Assembly (NCBI GenBank): GCA_030151145.1
Contig: JASLEL010000229.1
Location: 1-6,517, forward strand
Length of the DNA: 6,517 nucleotides
Direction of reading: 5' to 3'
Source: Aquirhabdus sp.
GTDB lineage: Bacteria > Pseudomonadota > Gammaproteobacteria > Pseudomonadales > Moraxellaceae
Positions 1 to 6,331 of this stretch are shown here, one piece after another. The first letter of the stretch is position 1. Each line of letters opens with the position of its first letter. Made by a program: the position numbers and the translations under genes. The notes beneath the pieces are model-generated. The model saw only the letters and a list, made by a program, of their open reading frames with translations, searched no databases and was not told the origin of the DNA.

Positions 1-667
1 TCCGCGTCACTTCCAGACGATCCAGCACCACACCCGACAGGATGCCATTGCCCATCATATGTGGTGGGTGAACGGGGAAACCATGCCCTTGTGAATAGTC
101 CGGATCGCGTGACCCAGCCACAGGCGACATGGACATCCCACTCATATCGCCATGGTCCATACCCGGCATACCGCTCATCGCTGGGCGATGCTCCATGTCT
201 TTCATGGTCATGTCCGGCATCGACATTGGGCCTGTGTTTTTGCCATCTGGCACAGGCATCGTCATCTGGCTGTGGTCCATGCCTTTCATATCCGGCATTT
301 GACTCATATCCATGCCATGCATGTCGGTCGTGGACTTGTCATGCTGCTCAGCGGGTTGGGCAAGCGGTTGCGGTTGATCCACATGATGCAAGTACTGCAT
401 GTCGTGCGCCTGATTTTTTGAAACTGGCTTTTTTGAAACCGGCTTTTTTGCAATCTGCTTTGTGCTGATCGGCGTCTTGGCAAGCGGATGCCTCGATATC
501 GGGTGATGCGGCATGCCCTGCATGTCGCCCATGCCAGGCATGGCCTTCATATCCGCCATCGACATCTGATTCATGTCCATACCAGCCGCTGCGGCAGGGC
601 GTAGGGATAGCAGACTGAGGATGGCTGCGGTTAAAGCACCGACTTTTAAAATTTGCGTCTTCATCAT
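1..667 (-). CDS. copB: CopB, outer-membrane copper resistance protein, N-terminal 222 codons (runs off the left edge)
   Basis: Copper-resistance protein B is an outer-membrane protein whose Met/His-rich head binds copper ahead of a C-terminal beta-barrel (family knowledge). Read from 667 leftward, the frame stays open to the edge. Residues 1-28 form a signal peptide (KTQ start, hydrophobic ALTAAILSLLSL, AAAA cleavage region). Residues 30-180 hold 29 methionines in motifs such as MDMSQM, MPGMDHGDM and MSGMSM. Between two Met-rich blocks lies a Lys-rich pentapeptide repeat at residues 56-85. From about residue 186 the typical CopB junction begins (SRDPDYS, then HPPHMMGNG and VLDRLEV), leading into the barrel, which is outside the window. 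The first ATG overlaps the copA stop as ATGA, so translation is probably coupled. A second ATG follows immediately and could be used instead. The order copA-copB is the classical one. Family assignment is confident. The truncation is only the window edge. Confidence 0.9.
   Translation of the reverse strand, partial: MMKTQILKVGALTAAILSLLSLRPAAAAGMDMNQMSMADMKAMPGMGDMQGMPHHPISRHPLAKTPISTKQIAKKPVSKKPVSKNQAHDMQYLHHVDQPQPLAQPAEQHDKSTTDMHGMDMSQMPDMKGMDHSQMTMPVPDGKNTGPMSMPDMTMKDMEHRPAMSGMPGMDHGDMSGMSMSPVAGSRDPDYSQGHGFPVHPPHMMGNGILSGVVLDRLEVTR
413..502 (-). repeat. Six pentapeptide (15-bp) repeats inside copB
   Basis: Residues 56-85 of CopB read as six consecutive pentads of the pattern [PQ]-[VIL]-[SA]-x-x, rich in Lys/Thr/His (for example PVSKK, PISTK, PLAKT). 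At the DNA level the three copies at 413-427, 428-442 and 443-457 are clear 15-bp tandem repeats on the plus strand, beginning with a run of T and continuing GAAAC or GCAAT. The first two differ at only two positions. The copies from 458 to 502 are diverged in DNA but keep the amino-acid pattern. The unit length is a multiple of three, so gain or loss of copies keeps the frame. Confidence 0.85.
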
Positions 668-2334
668 GCCACCACCATCTCGCGGAACATGCCCGACTCC
701 ATGTGATACAGCAGATGACAGTGCCACGCCCAGCGCCCCGCCTCCCCCGTGATGTCAAACGAGATCCGCTGCGCCGGCTGGATCATAATCGTGTGCTTGC
801 GCACCTGAAACTCACCATTGGCCGCACGCAAATCACTCCACATGCCATGCAGATGCATAGGATGGGTCATCATGGTGTCATTGACGAAAGTGATGCGTAC
901 CCGCTCACCTGTCTGGACGAACACCGGCTTTGATTCCGCAAAGGTCTGCCCGTCAAAACCCCAGATATAGCGTTGCATATTCCCGGTCAGATGCAGCTCG
1001 ATTTCGCGGGTCGGTGCCGCCTGCTCACGCTGAGCATGACCGATCGAGCGCAGGTCGGCATAGGTCAGCACGCGACGGCCATATTTCTCCTGATGTCCGC
1101 GCAGATTGATGCCGGGATCGTCAAGATTGGTCCTCGGCATATCCACTTGGGTGTCGGTGGTCCAGCGGTTCTCTGTCCGCGCATGATACGCGACGACTGT
1201 GCCCCGCATATCACCCATCATGTCCGTCATGGAGAGCCATTGCACCGGATCAAGCGGCGGTACGGGCGCAGATAGACCCGCACGCGTCGCCAGCGTGCCT
1301 GCCACATAGCCTGAGCGGTCGATGCTCTGGGCAAAGATCGTATAAGCATCCGCAACAGGCTCAACCACAAGATCATAAGTCTCGGCCGCACCAATGCGGA
1401 ACTCATCAACCGTGACCGGCTCGACCAGTCCGCCATCGGTACCGATGACAGTAAGCCTTTGACCCGGAATGCGCACATCAAAGATACTGTGCGCACTGGC
1501 ATTGATCACGCGCAGACGCAGGCGCTCGCCGGGTTTAAATAACCCCGTCCAGCGACCACCCGTGGGCATACCATTGATCAGATAGCTATAGGTCGCCACC
1601 GCCGACAGATCACTGTAGTCGGTCGGCACCATACGCATACGCTGCCACATCTGGCGCATGACAATGGCTTTCTGCACGCCCAGCTCGCGGCTGTCGCGCA
1701 CGAAATCGACCAGCGTAGGTGGATGATCATTATCAAAGTCGGACTCGGTCTTCAGCTTAGACAGGATGTGCATCGGATCATCATCGGTCCAGTCCGACAG
1801 CAGGATCACCTGCTCACGATCAAATATGATCGGATCGGCCTCGCGCGGCGCAATGATGATGGCACCAAACAGCCCCGTCTGCTCCTGAAAGCCCGAATGC
1901 GCGTGATACCAGTAGGTCCCGCTCTGCCGAATCGGGAATGTATAGGTGAAGGTCTCGCCCGGCTTGATCCCGGCAAAGCTGATGCCCGGCACACCGTCCA
2001 TCTGAAATGGCAGCAGCAAGCCATGCCAGTGGATTGAAGTGTCTTCGTTTAAGGTGTTTTTAACGCGGATGGTGACGGTGTCGCCTTCTGTCAGGCGTAA
2101 GGTCGGTCCGGGAAGTGTGCCGTTGACGGTCGTGGCGCGACGGACCTTGCCGGTGATATTGACCTCGGTCTCCCCGATCACAAGGTCAATGACCGGACCT
2201 GTAAGCTCGGTGAGCGCTGTGGTAGACGCGGCTGATAATGCCGGAGACGCCTGCACGGCAGGACTTAAAGACCATGCCCCTGCCGCTGCCGCCATCTGCT
2301 GGACAAAGCGCCGCCGGGATAATGAAGCAAACAT
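664..2334 (-). CDS. copA: CopA/PcoA-type periplasmic multicopper oxidase, copper resistance
   Basis: Multicopper oxidase of the CopA/PcoA copper-resistance family, acting in the periplasm to bind and probably oxidise Cu(I). The 556-residue protein starts with a Tat signal (RRRF at residues 7-10, then an Ala-rich stretch ending near AVQA, residue 29), as expected for an enzyme folded and metallated before export. All four copper-ligand motifs are present: HWHG at 102-105, HAH at 144-146, HPMHLHG at 491-497 and HCHLLYH at 538-544, with Met549 as the likely axial type-1 ligand. These supply ligands for one type-1 copper and the type-2/type-3 trinuclear cluster. The central Met-rich segment usual in CopA is almost missing; only a short MTDMMGDM patch remains at 369-376. 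The start is supported by a TGAGGAA ribosome site (2341-2347) six bases upstream. copB follows with a 4-bp overlap; a small secreted protein gene lies 85 bp upstream. Confidence 0.95.
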   Translation of the reverse strand: MFASLSRRRFVQQMAAAAGAWSLSPAVQASPALSAASTTALTELTGPVIDLVIGETEVNITGKVRRATTVNGTLPGPTLRLTEGDTVTIRVKNTLNEDTSIHWHGLLLPFQMDGVPGISFAGIKPGETFTYTFPIRQSGTYWYHAHSGFQEQTGLFGAIIIAPREADPIIFDREQVILLSDWTDDDPMHILSKLKTESDFDNDHPPTLVDFVRDSRELGVQKAIVMRQMWQRMRMVPTDYSDLSAVATYSYLINGMPTGGRWTGLFKPGERLRLRVINASAHSIFDVRIPGQRLTVIGTDGGLVEPVTVDEFRIGAAETYDLVVEPVADAYTIFAQSIDRSGYVAGTLATRAGLSAPVPPLDPVQWLSMTDMMGDMRGTVVAYHARTENRWTTDTQVDMPRTNLDDPGINLRGHQEKYGRRVLTYADLRSIGHAQREQAAPTREIELHLTGNMQRYIWGFDGQTFAESKPVFVQTGERVRITFVNDTMMTHPMHLHGMWSDLRAANGEFQVRKHTIMIQPAQRISFDITGEAGRWAWHCHLLYHMESGMFREMVVA

Positions 2335-2367
2335 GATGGATTCCTCATGTAAACATTAACGAAAGCC

Positions 2368-2400
2368 ACGATAGCATCGCCCATGCAGGGTGAGTATCGT
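2368..2400 (-). other. Imperfect hairpin in the copA leader
   Basis: On the minus strand an outer stem ACGATA/TATCGT (6 bp) encloses an asymmetric bulge, two more pairs, one A-C mismatch, and an inner CCC/GGG stem closed by a 5-base loop. It sits in the 85-bp gap between the small secreted protein gene and copA, 33 bases from the copA start. No T-run follows it, so it does not look like an intrinsic terminator. It could be an mRNA-processing or stability element, or chance. No copper-regulator box that I recognise is visible in this gap. Confidence 0.35.
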
Positions 2401-2419
2401 AGCGTGATTCAGTCAAGTC

Positions 2420-2860
2420 TTAGAGGTAGATACGCGGCGGACGGTCCGGCTGGGTATAGAAGCCTTGCGCCGTCATCAGGGCAGCGGTGATCACTGGTGC
2501 ACTCCCTGAGCGATGCTCTGGGCGCACGACATGCTGGAGTACAAAGGTCGGCTCAGCCATGACGCCATGACCACAGCAGGGGTTGAGGCAATTCTGGTCA
2601 TGCTGCGGGAGATGTTTAGACAGCGGCGACGACGGCGCTGATGATTGCAAAGAATCGGTTTGTACGCTGGTCGCAGGCATGTCCATGGCTGTATTCATCC
2701 CGCTCATCTCATGCTGCATCGTCGCGCAATGCACGAGCGCACTCATCGCCGGATGAAGCTGCACGGTTGCCCGGGCCATCACCAGCGGATTGATCAGGAG
2801 CGCCAGGCTTAAGCACAAGGTGAGCATGTGCCGCAGCCGGAAGGAAAATGCGGAAATCAT
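2420..2860 (-). CDS. Small secreted Cys/His/Met-containing protein of the copper cluster, function unknown
   Basis: A 146-residue protein that I cannot assign to a named family with confidence. It has an N-terminal signal or anchor (Arg/His-containing n-region, then hydrophobic MLTLCLSLALLINPLVMA at about 12-29). The exported part holds potential metal ligands: HCATMQHEMSGM near 44-55, an MDM at about 59-61, and a His/Cys cluster around 87-101 containing CLNPCCGHG. The C-terminus is Pro/Arg-rich, ending PPRIYL, which recalls the small DUF2946-like proteins often found beside copper genes (weak resemblance, not a match). It lies between pldA (44 bp upstream) and copA (85 bp downstream) on the same strand, so a periplasmic copper-binding or delivery role is a positional inference. 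The ribosome site before this ATG is poor (GTGAG at best). A start at Met12 would remove the charged n-region and has no better site. Confidence 0.75.
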   Translation of the reverse strand: MISAFSFRLRHMLTLCLSLALLINPLVMARATVQLHPAMSALVHCATMQHEMSGMNTAMDMPATSVQTDSLQSSAPSSPLSKHLPQHDQNCLNPCCGHGVMAEPTFVLQHVVRPEHRSGSAPVITAALMTAQGFYTQPDRPPRIYL

Positions 2861-2866
2861 GCGCTC

Positions 2867-2894
2867 ACTTTAGCATGATTTTGCGCCAGACCAA
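2867..2894 (-). promoter_or_regulatory. Possible internal promoter before the small secreted protein gene
   Basis: On the minus strand a -35-like TTGGTC (2889-2894) is followed after 16 bp by TAAAGT (2867-2872), preceded by TGC to give an extended -10. The expected start of transcription falls at or next to the ATG at 2860, so a message from here would be nearly leaderless, in line with the poor ribosome site. The match is weak, and the gene may simply be read through from pldA. Confidence 0.25.
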
Positions 2895-2904
2895 AACCGG
2901 ATGG

Positions 2905-4065
2905 TCAATACCAGTTGAGCAGAGACACACCAAGACCGGCATAGGCGGCACGATGGTTGTAATCAATCAGGCTTTCGCCGTAGCCATCAAACAGCTGCAG
3001 GAAACCACGCAGATTGCCATCCAGCGGAAACGACCAGTCGAACTGCGCTGCGCCATGTGATTTGTCACCGCTTTTCAGACTGTGGCGCAGCATGAGGGTA
3101 AACTCATGTCCATACCATTTTTTGGTAATCGTCAGATCGCCACGCCCGATATAGTCGCTGATGTCGGGATTATCATCATCGGCCTTGTTCTCAGGGATGC
3201 GGTACCACGGCCTGAGCATCACCACCCAGTTATCCCGCTCAAAGCCCAGATCCAGCATTACCCGGTTCCAGCTGCGTGACAGCGGCAACGCCCGGCCATT
3301 GGACTGATGGTCCAGCGTGAGGCCAACCAAGCGACCATCCATGCCCAGCACCTGATAATGGGTCCCAAAGATCAGACTGACATCCGGCTCATAGTTGGTC
3401 TCGCGGAACGGACGCGAGTTGGCGGCGTTATACACCTGCCAGTGCGAATCCTGCGTATAGCCAAACCACAGATCGCCCTGATCACCAAAGACACCCTGCA
3501 TGACCTTGGCTTTTAGACTCAGCTGAAATTTGGCTTCGGTGTCATCCAGTTTTTGCGGGGTCGCCAGATGATTTTCGGGATTCGGGCTGGTCGGCTGGGC
3601 ATTCAGATGATCGGTATAAAAGACCGGCAACACATATACCGGACGATAGGCACGTAAGGTAAATGTCCCCAGCTTGGACTCAGGCGACAGCTCCCAGCGC
3701 CGATCCAGCAATGAGGTCGCAGGCGAGACGATGCTGGTACCGGTCGTCTCGTGGGCTGGGGTCTCGTGAGCAAACAGTGGAGGAGATGCGGTTGGCTTCT
3801 GGGCTGATGCAGGCTCAGCCTGAGCAGGCACGGCAGATGCCACCGTCTCCTGTCGGCCCATGGCTTTGTCATAGCAGGCCAGGCGGGTCGCATCGATCTG
3901 AATACCGACGCAGGCTTGCAGAGAAGCAGGCTGAGGCTGGTTACTGGGCACACTGGCCGAGGTCGATGACATCACAGACGGCGAGTCGCTCGCATAGACA
4001 TCGGTCACGCCAGCCATGACACCGATCACCATACCTGTGACAGCCGTGAATCGCAGTGGATGCAT
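2905..4065 (-). CDS. pldA: Outer-membrane phospholipase A (OMPLA)
   Basis: Calcium-dependent phospholipase of the outer membrane (A1/A2 and lysophospholipase activity), a 12-strand barrel active as a dimer when membrane asymmetry is lost (family knowledge). The 386-residue protein has a signal peptide (1-25, cleavage near VYA). The active-site segment HQSNGR ... SRSWNR has His253, Ser255 and Asn267 with exactly the spacing of E. coli His142, Ser144 and Asn156. Ser263 matches the calcium ligand Ser152, but the position of Asp149 is Leu260. Alternating barrel strands run to the aromatic C-terminus LLNWY. It is about 100 residues longer than the E. coli enzyme (289) because of an N-terminal part: a two-Cys module (ACVGIQ ... 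RLACYDKAMG, Cys52 and Cys64, possibly a disulfide) and then an Ala/Pro/Thr-rich linker to about 118. A similar leader occurs in Neisseria and Moraxellaceae homologues as I recall them. GGAG (4074-4077), eight bases upstream, supports the start. It diverges from phrB and heads the minus-strand set that ends with copAB. Confidence 0.95.
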   Translation of the reverse strand: MHPLRFTAVTGMVIGVMAGVTDVYASDSPSVMSSTSASVPSNQPQPASLQACVGIQIDATRLACYDKAMGRQETVASAVPAQAEPASAQKPTASPPLFAHETPAHETTGTSIVSPATSLLDRRWELSPESKLGTFTLRAYRPVYVLPVFYTDHLNAQPTSPNPENHLATPQKLDDTEAKFQLSLKAKVMQGVFGDQGDLWFGYTQDSHWQVYNAANSRPFRETNYEPDVSLIFGTHYQVLGMDGRLVGLTLDHQSNGRALPLSRSWNRVMLDLGFERDNWVVMLRPWYRIPENKADDDNPDISDYIGRGDLTITKKWYGHEFTLMLRHSLKSGDKSHGAAQFDWSFPLDGNLRGFLQLFDGYGESLIDYNHRAAYAGLGVSLLNWY

Positions 4066-4097
4066 ATTCCATACTCCGGCACTGGTTTTATTGAGCT

Positions 4098-4142
4098 GTT
4101 TTCTGTTTGGTTATTTTCTGTTTGGCTGCTTTCTATTGGATA
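4098..4142. repeat. Three 15-bp direct repeats between pldA and phrB
   Basis: The pldA-phrB gap (4066-4220) contains TTTTCTGTTTGG at 4099-4110, an identical copy at 4114-4125, and a degenerate third copy at 4129-4139 (CTTTCTATTGG), all in phase at a 15-bp period. They lie 34-77 bp upstream of the pldA start and 79-123 bp upstream of phrB, where a regulator-binding array would be expected. I recognise no named operator. A weak plus-strand promoter for phrB could be TTGGAT (4136-4141), 17 bp, CATACT (4159-4164), overlapping the last copy. No convincing pldA promoter was found. Confidence 0.6.
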
Positions 4143-4220
4143 GTCTCAGGATATAGGCCATACTGCAAGTCCAAATGACCCGGATGATGCTGTCCTGTTT
4201 GCTTTACCTATGGGAGTGCC

Positions 4221-5624
4221 ATGCGACACCTGATGTGGTTTCGGACCGATCTGCGGACCACCGACAATACCGCCTTGCTCGCGGCCTGCGCTCACGGTCC
4301 GACCATCGGTCTGTTCCTGATCTCGCCTCAACAATGGCAGGCCCATCACGATGCCCCATGCAAAGTGGACTTCTGGCTGCGCCAGCTCTCTGACCTGTCC
4401 AGACAACTGCAGGCCCTGAATATTCCTCTTCTGATCCGTACGGCGATAGACTGGTCCGATACACCCGACGTCATCACGAATCTCTGCCAGCAACATGCCA
4501 TCAGCCAAGTGCATGTCAATGTGGAGTTTGGCGTCAACGAAACCCATCGTGATCTGGCGGTCCAGCAAGCACTGACCGCAAAGGGCATTCCGCTAAACCG
4601 CCATCAGGATCGCACACTGTTCGTCCCGGGCAGCATCACCAATCAGCAGGGTCAGCCATTTCAAGTCTTCGGTGCTTTCAAGCGCACCTGCTATACCCGT
4701 CTGCATACGGCACCGATACAGGTTCGGCCCGCACCGGCCATACAAGAGCCTGTGCCGATCCCAGCTGATGCCATTCCCGCAGCCTTAGCCGAGTTCCCCT
4801 ACGCTGCGACGGATCACTGGCCCGCAGGTGAAGCATACGCGCTCGCACAACTACGCCAGTTCGTGCAAACCCATCTGACACGATACGATCAGGAGCGCGA
4901 CTTCCCTGCGCTCAATCACACCAGCCAACTCTCCCCCTATCTCAATGCGGGCCTACTCTCAGTACGTCAGTGTCTCGCCGCCGCCCAAAACCAAGATCCC
5001 AGTCCGGGCACGCAAACATGGCTCGATGAGTTGCTATGGCGCGAGTTTTACCAGCATCTGCTGGCCGCTTATCCGGCCCTGTCTAAAGGACAGGCGTTTT
5101 ATCCCGGCAAAGAACCCGCATGGCGGCATGCACCGGATGAGTTGGCAGCATGGCAGGCCGGCCGCACCGGATTTCCGCTGATTGATGCCGCCATGCGCCA
5201 ACTGCTTGCCACCGGCTGGATGCACAACCGCTTGCGCATGGTGGTCGCCATGTTCCTCTGTAAGAATCTGCTCATCGACTGGCGGATGGGCGAGCGCTGG
5301 TTTATGCAACACCTGATTGATGGTGATCTCGCCGCCAATAACGGCGGCTGGCAGTGGTGTGCCTCCACGGGCACTGATGCCGTACCGTATTTCCGTCTGT
5401 TCAACCCCATTACCCAGTCCAAGCGCTTTGACCCCGAAGGCAGCTTTATCCGCACATGGGTGCCGGAGCTTGCCCATCTGGACCAGCGGCGTATTCATGA
5501 ACCTTATGCGGGCAAGCAACCGCCTGTGTCACTCTTTGAGGAGACATACCCCGCGCCCATCGTGGATCTGGACAGCAGTCGAACACGAGCACTGGCAGCC
5601 TATCAGCAGGCGGCAGGACGATAG
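4221..5624 (+). CDS. phrB: Deoxyribodipyrimidine photo-lyase (class I CPD photolyase)
   Basis: Cytoplasmic FAD enzyme that uses near-UV/blue light to split cyclobutane pyrimidine dimers. The 467-residue length is usual (E. coli 472). An N-terminal alpha/beta antenna domain starts with the typical WFRTDLR. Asn106-Glu107 and Lys289 match the residues that hold methenyltetrahydrofolate in E. coli, where the neighbouring Cys292 is Ser288 here. The C-terminal helical FAD domain carries TSQLSPYLNAG (234-244), WLDELLWREFY (267-277, with lesion-contact Glu270 and Trp273), TGWMHNRLRM (331-340) and DGDLAANNGGWQW (367-379). The electron-transfer tryptophans are intact: Trp301, Trp354 and Trp377 correspond to E. 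coli 306, 359 and 382 with identical spacing. Asn373 matches the flavin-N5 Asn378. These features favour CPD photolyase over a cryptochrome. GGGAG (4212-4216), four bases before the ATG, is a close but acceptable ribosome site. It is divergent from pldA; tpx follows after 134 bp. Confidence 0.97.
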   Translation: MRHLMWFRTDLRTTDNTALLAACAHGPTIGLFLISPQQWQAHHDAPCKVDFWLRQLSDLSRQLQALNIPLLIRTAIDWSDTPDVITNLCQQHAISQVHVNVEFGVNETHRDLAVQQALTAKGIPLNRHQDRTLFVPGSITNQQGQPFQVFGAFKRTCYTRLHTAPIQVRPAPAIQEPVPIPADAIPAALAEFPYAATDHWPAGEAYALAQLRQFVQTHLTRYDQERDFPALNHTSQLSPYLNAGLLSVRQCLAAAQNQDPSPGTQTWLDELLWREFYQHLLAAYPALSKGQAFYPGKEPAWRHAPDELAAWQAGRTGFPLIDAAMRQLLATGWMHNRLRMVVAMFLCKNLLIDWRMGERWFMQHLIDGDLAANNGGWQWCASTGTDAVPYFRLFNPITQSKRFDPEGSFIRTWVPELAHLDQRRIHEPYAGKQPPVSLFEETYPAPIVDLDSSRTRALAAYQQAAGR

Positions 5625-5715
5625 ACTGGACGCCTGTCGACCCAAGCCGAGATAAATCAGCCCGATCATGAAAAGCAATTTGTAACGGAATTAGGCTGGT
5701 ACAGCGATGCGATCT

Positions 5716-5724
5716 TGCTATGCT
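5716..5724 (+). promoter_or_regulatory. Putative extended -10 promoter of tpx
   Basis: The sequence TGCTATGCT is an extended -10 element (TG, one base, TATGCT). It lies 34 bp before the tpx ATG, giving an expected leader of roughly 28 bases that contains the ribosome site. There is no good -35 at standard spacing, which an extended -10 can tolerate. No OxyR-like site was recognised. Confidence 0.4.
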
Positions 5725-5758
5725 CAAGACCCCACTCACCCTGTAAGGAACACTCGCG

Positions 5759-6256
5759 ATGGCCCATGTTTTTCTGAAAGACAACGCAATCGACCTGATC
5801 GGCAATCTGCCTGCCACTGGTGCACCAGCGCCTGCACTGACCCTCACCGCTGGTGACTTAAGCGATGTCTCGCTGGATGCCTATGCTGGCAAGCGTAAAG
5901 TCCTGAATATTTTCCCGAGCGTTGACACCCCGACCTGCGCAACCTCGGTACGCAAGTTTAACCAAGAAGCCAGTGCGCTCAACAACACCGTCGTCCTGTG
6001 CATCTCTGCCGACCTACCCTTTGCCCAGTCCCGTTTCTGTGGTGCAGAAGGCCTGAGCAACGTCGTTTCGCTGTCAAGTTTTCGTCATCCGGAATTCCTG
6101 ACCAATTACGGTGTCGCCTTTACGGCAGGCCCATTGGTCGGCCTGGCTGCACGCGCGGTCGTAGTTGTCGATGAGAACAACAACGTATTGCATTCTGAAC
6201 TCGTCACCCATGTCAGCGATGAGCCAAATTATGCGGCAGCGCTCGCTGTCCTCTGA
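5759..6256 (+). CDS. tpx: Thiol peroxidase Tpx (atypical 2-Cys peroxiredoxin)
   Basis: Thioredoxin-dependent peroxidase that reduces hydrogen peroxide and preferentially alkyl hydroperoxides. The 165-residue protein fits the Tpx family (E. coli 168). The peroxidatic cysteine is Cys60 in DTPTCATSVRKFN. The resolving cysteine is Cys94 in SRFCGAEGL, 34 residues on, exactly as E. coli Cys61 and Cys95. Thr57 and Arg132 complete the active site. An additional cysteine, Cys81, lies in VVLCISADLPFAQ, as in many homologues. There is no signal peptide, so by sequence it is cytoplasmic. AAGGAA (5745-5750), eight bases upstream, fixes the start. It probably has its own promoter and is followed by a strong hairpin, so it appears monocistronic. 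Its side-by-side position with the photolyase gene is consistent with stress defence but need not be functional. Confidence 0.97.
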   Translation: MAHVFLKDNAIDLIGNLPATGAPAPALTLTAGDLSDVSLDAYAGKRKVLNIFPSVDTPTCATSVRKFNQEASALNNTVVLCISADLPFAQSRFCGAEGLSNVVSLSSFRHPEFLTNYGVAFTAGPLVGLAARAVVVVDENNNVLHSELVTHVSDEPNYAAALAVL

Positions 6257-6263
6257 TACGACA

Positions 6264-6296
6264 ACGCCGAATGCCATATCGCATGGCATCCGGCGT
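6264..6296. terminator. Imperfect palindrome between tpx and the converging gene, possible two-way terminator
   Basis: The left arm ACGCCGAATGCCAT (6264-6277) pairs with 6283-6296 over 14 positions with a single A-C mismatch, closing a 5-base loop. It begins seven bases after the tpx stop and lies 35 bases beyond the stop of the converging minus-strand gene. There is no T-run on either side, so it is not a classic intrinsic terminator. It could protect 3' ends or work with Rho. Confidence 0.5.
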
Positions 6297-6331
6297 ACAT
6301 CTCCCGCATGAACGACGCAGGACTCAAAGCA

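Noticed and set aside
61..468. 135-codon plus-strand open frame opposite copB
   Set aside because: It is the antisense of the Met/His-rich codons and has low-complexity Cys/His/Ser composition with no start signal.
348..758. 136-codon open frame on the minus strand across the copA end and copB head
   Set aside because: It overlaps copA and copB in another frame. The copB frame has a signal peptide, Met motifs and the CopB junction, whereas this frame starts inside copA and shows no domain; its Lys-rich part is the 15-bp repeat read out of frame.
1723..2037. 104-codon plus-strand open frame opposite copA
   Set aside because: It is antisense to conserved multicopper-oxidase sequence and has no features of its own.
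2335..2419. CopR/CusR-type copper box before copA
   Set aside because: No inverted repeat matching the known cop or cus boxes is visible; the short ATGT/ACAT repeat is not enough to name a site.
4098..4142. CRISPR-like array
   Set aside because: The units are only 15 bp and contiguous, without unique spacers, so this is a simple direct repeat.
5034..5519. 161-codon minus-strand open frame opposite phrB
   Set aside because: It lies wholly inside phrB, whose motifs are intact. It has no recognisable domain or ribosome site and is a normal shadow at this GC content.
5613..5641. Possible terminator hairpin at the end of phrB (CAGG/CCTG arms)
   Set aside because: The stem is short and bulged, overlaps the stop codon and has no T-run, so it is too weak to call.
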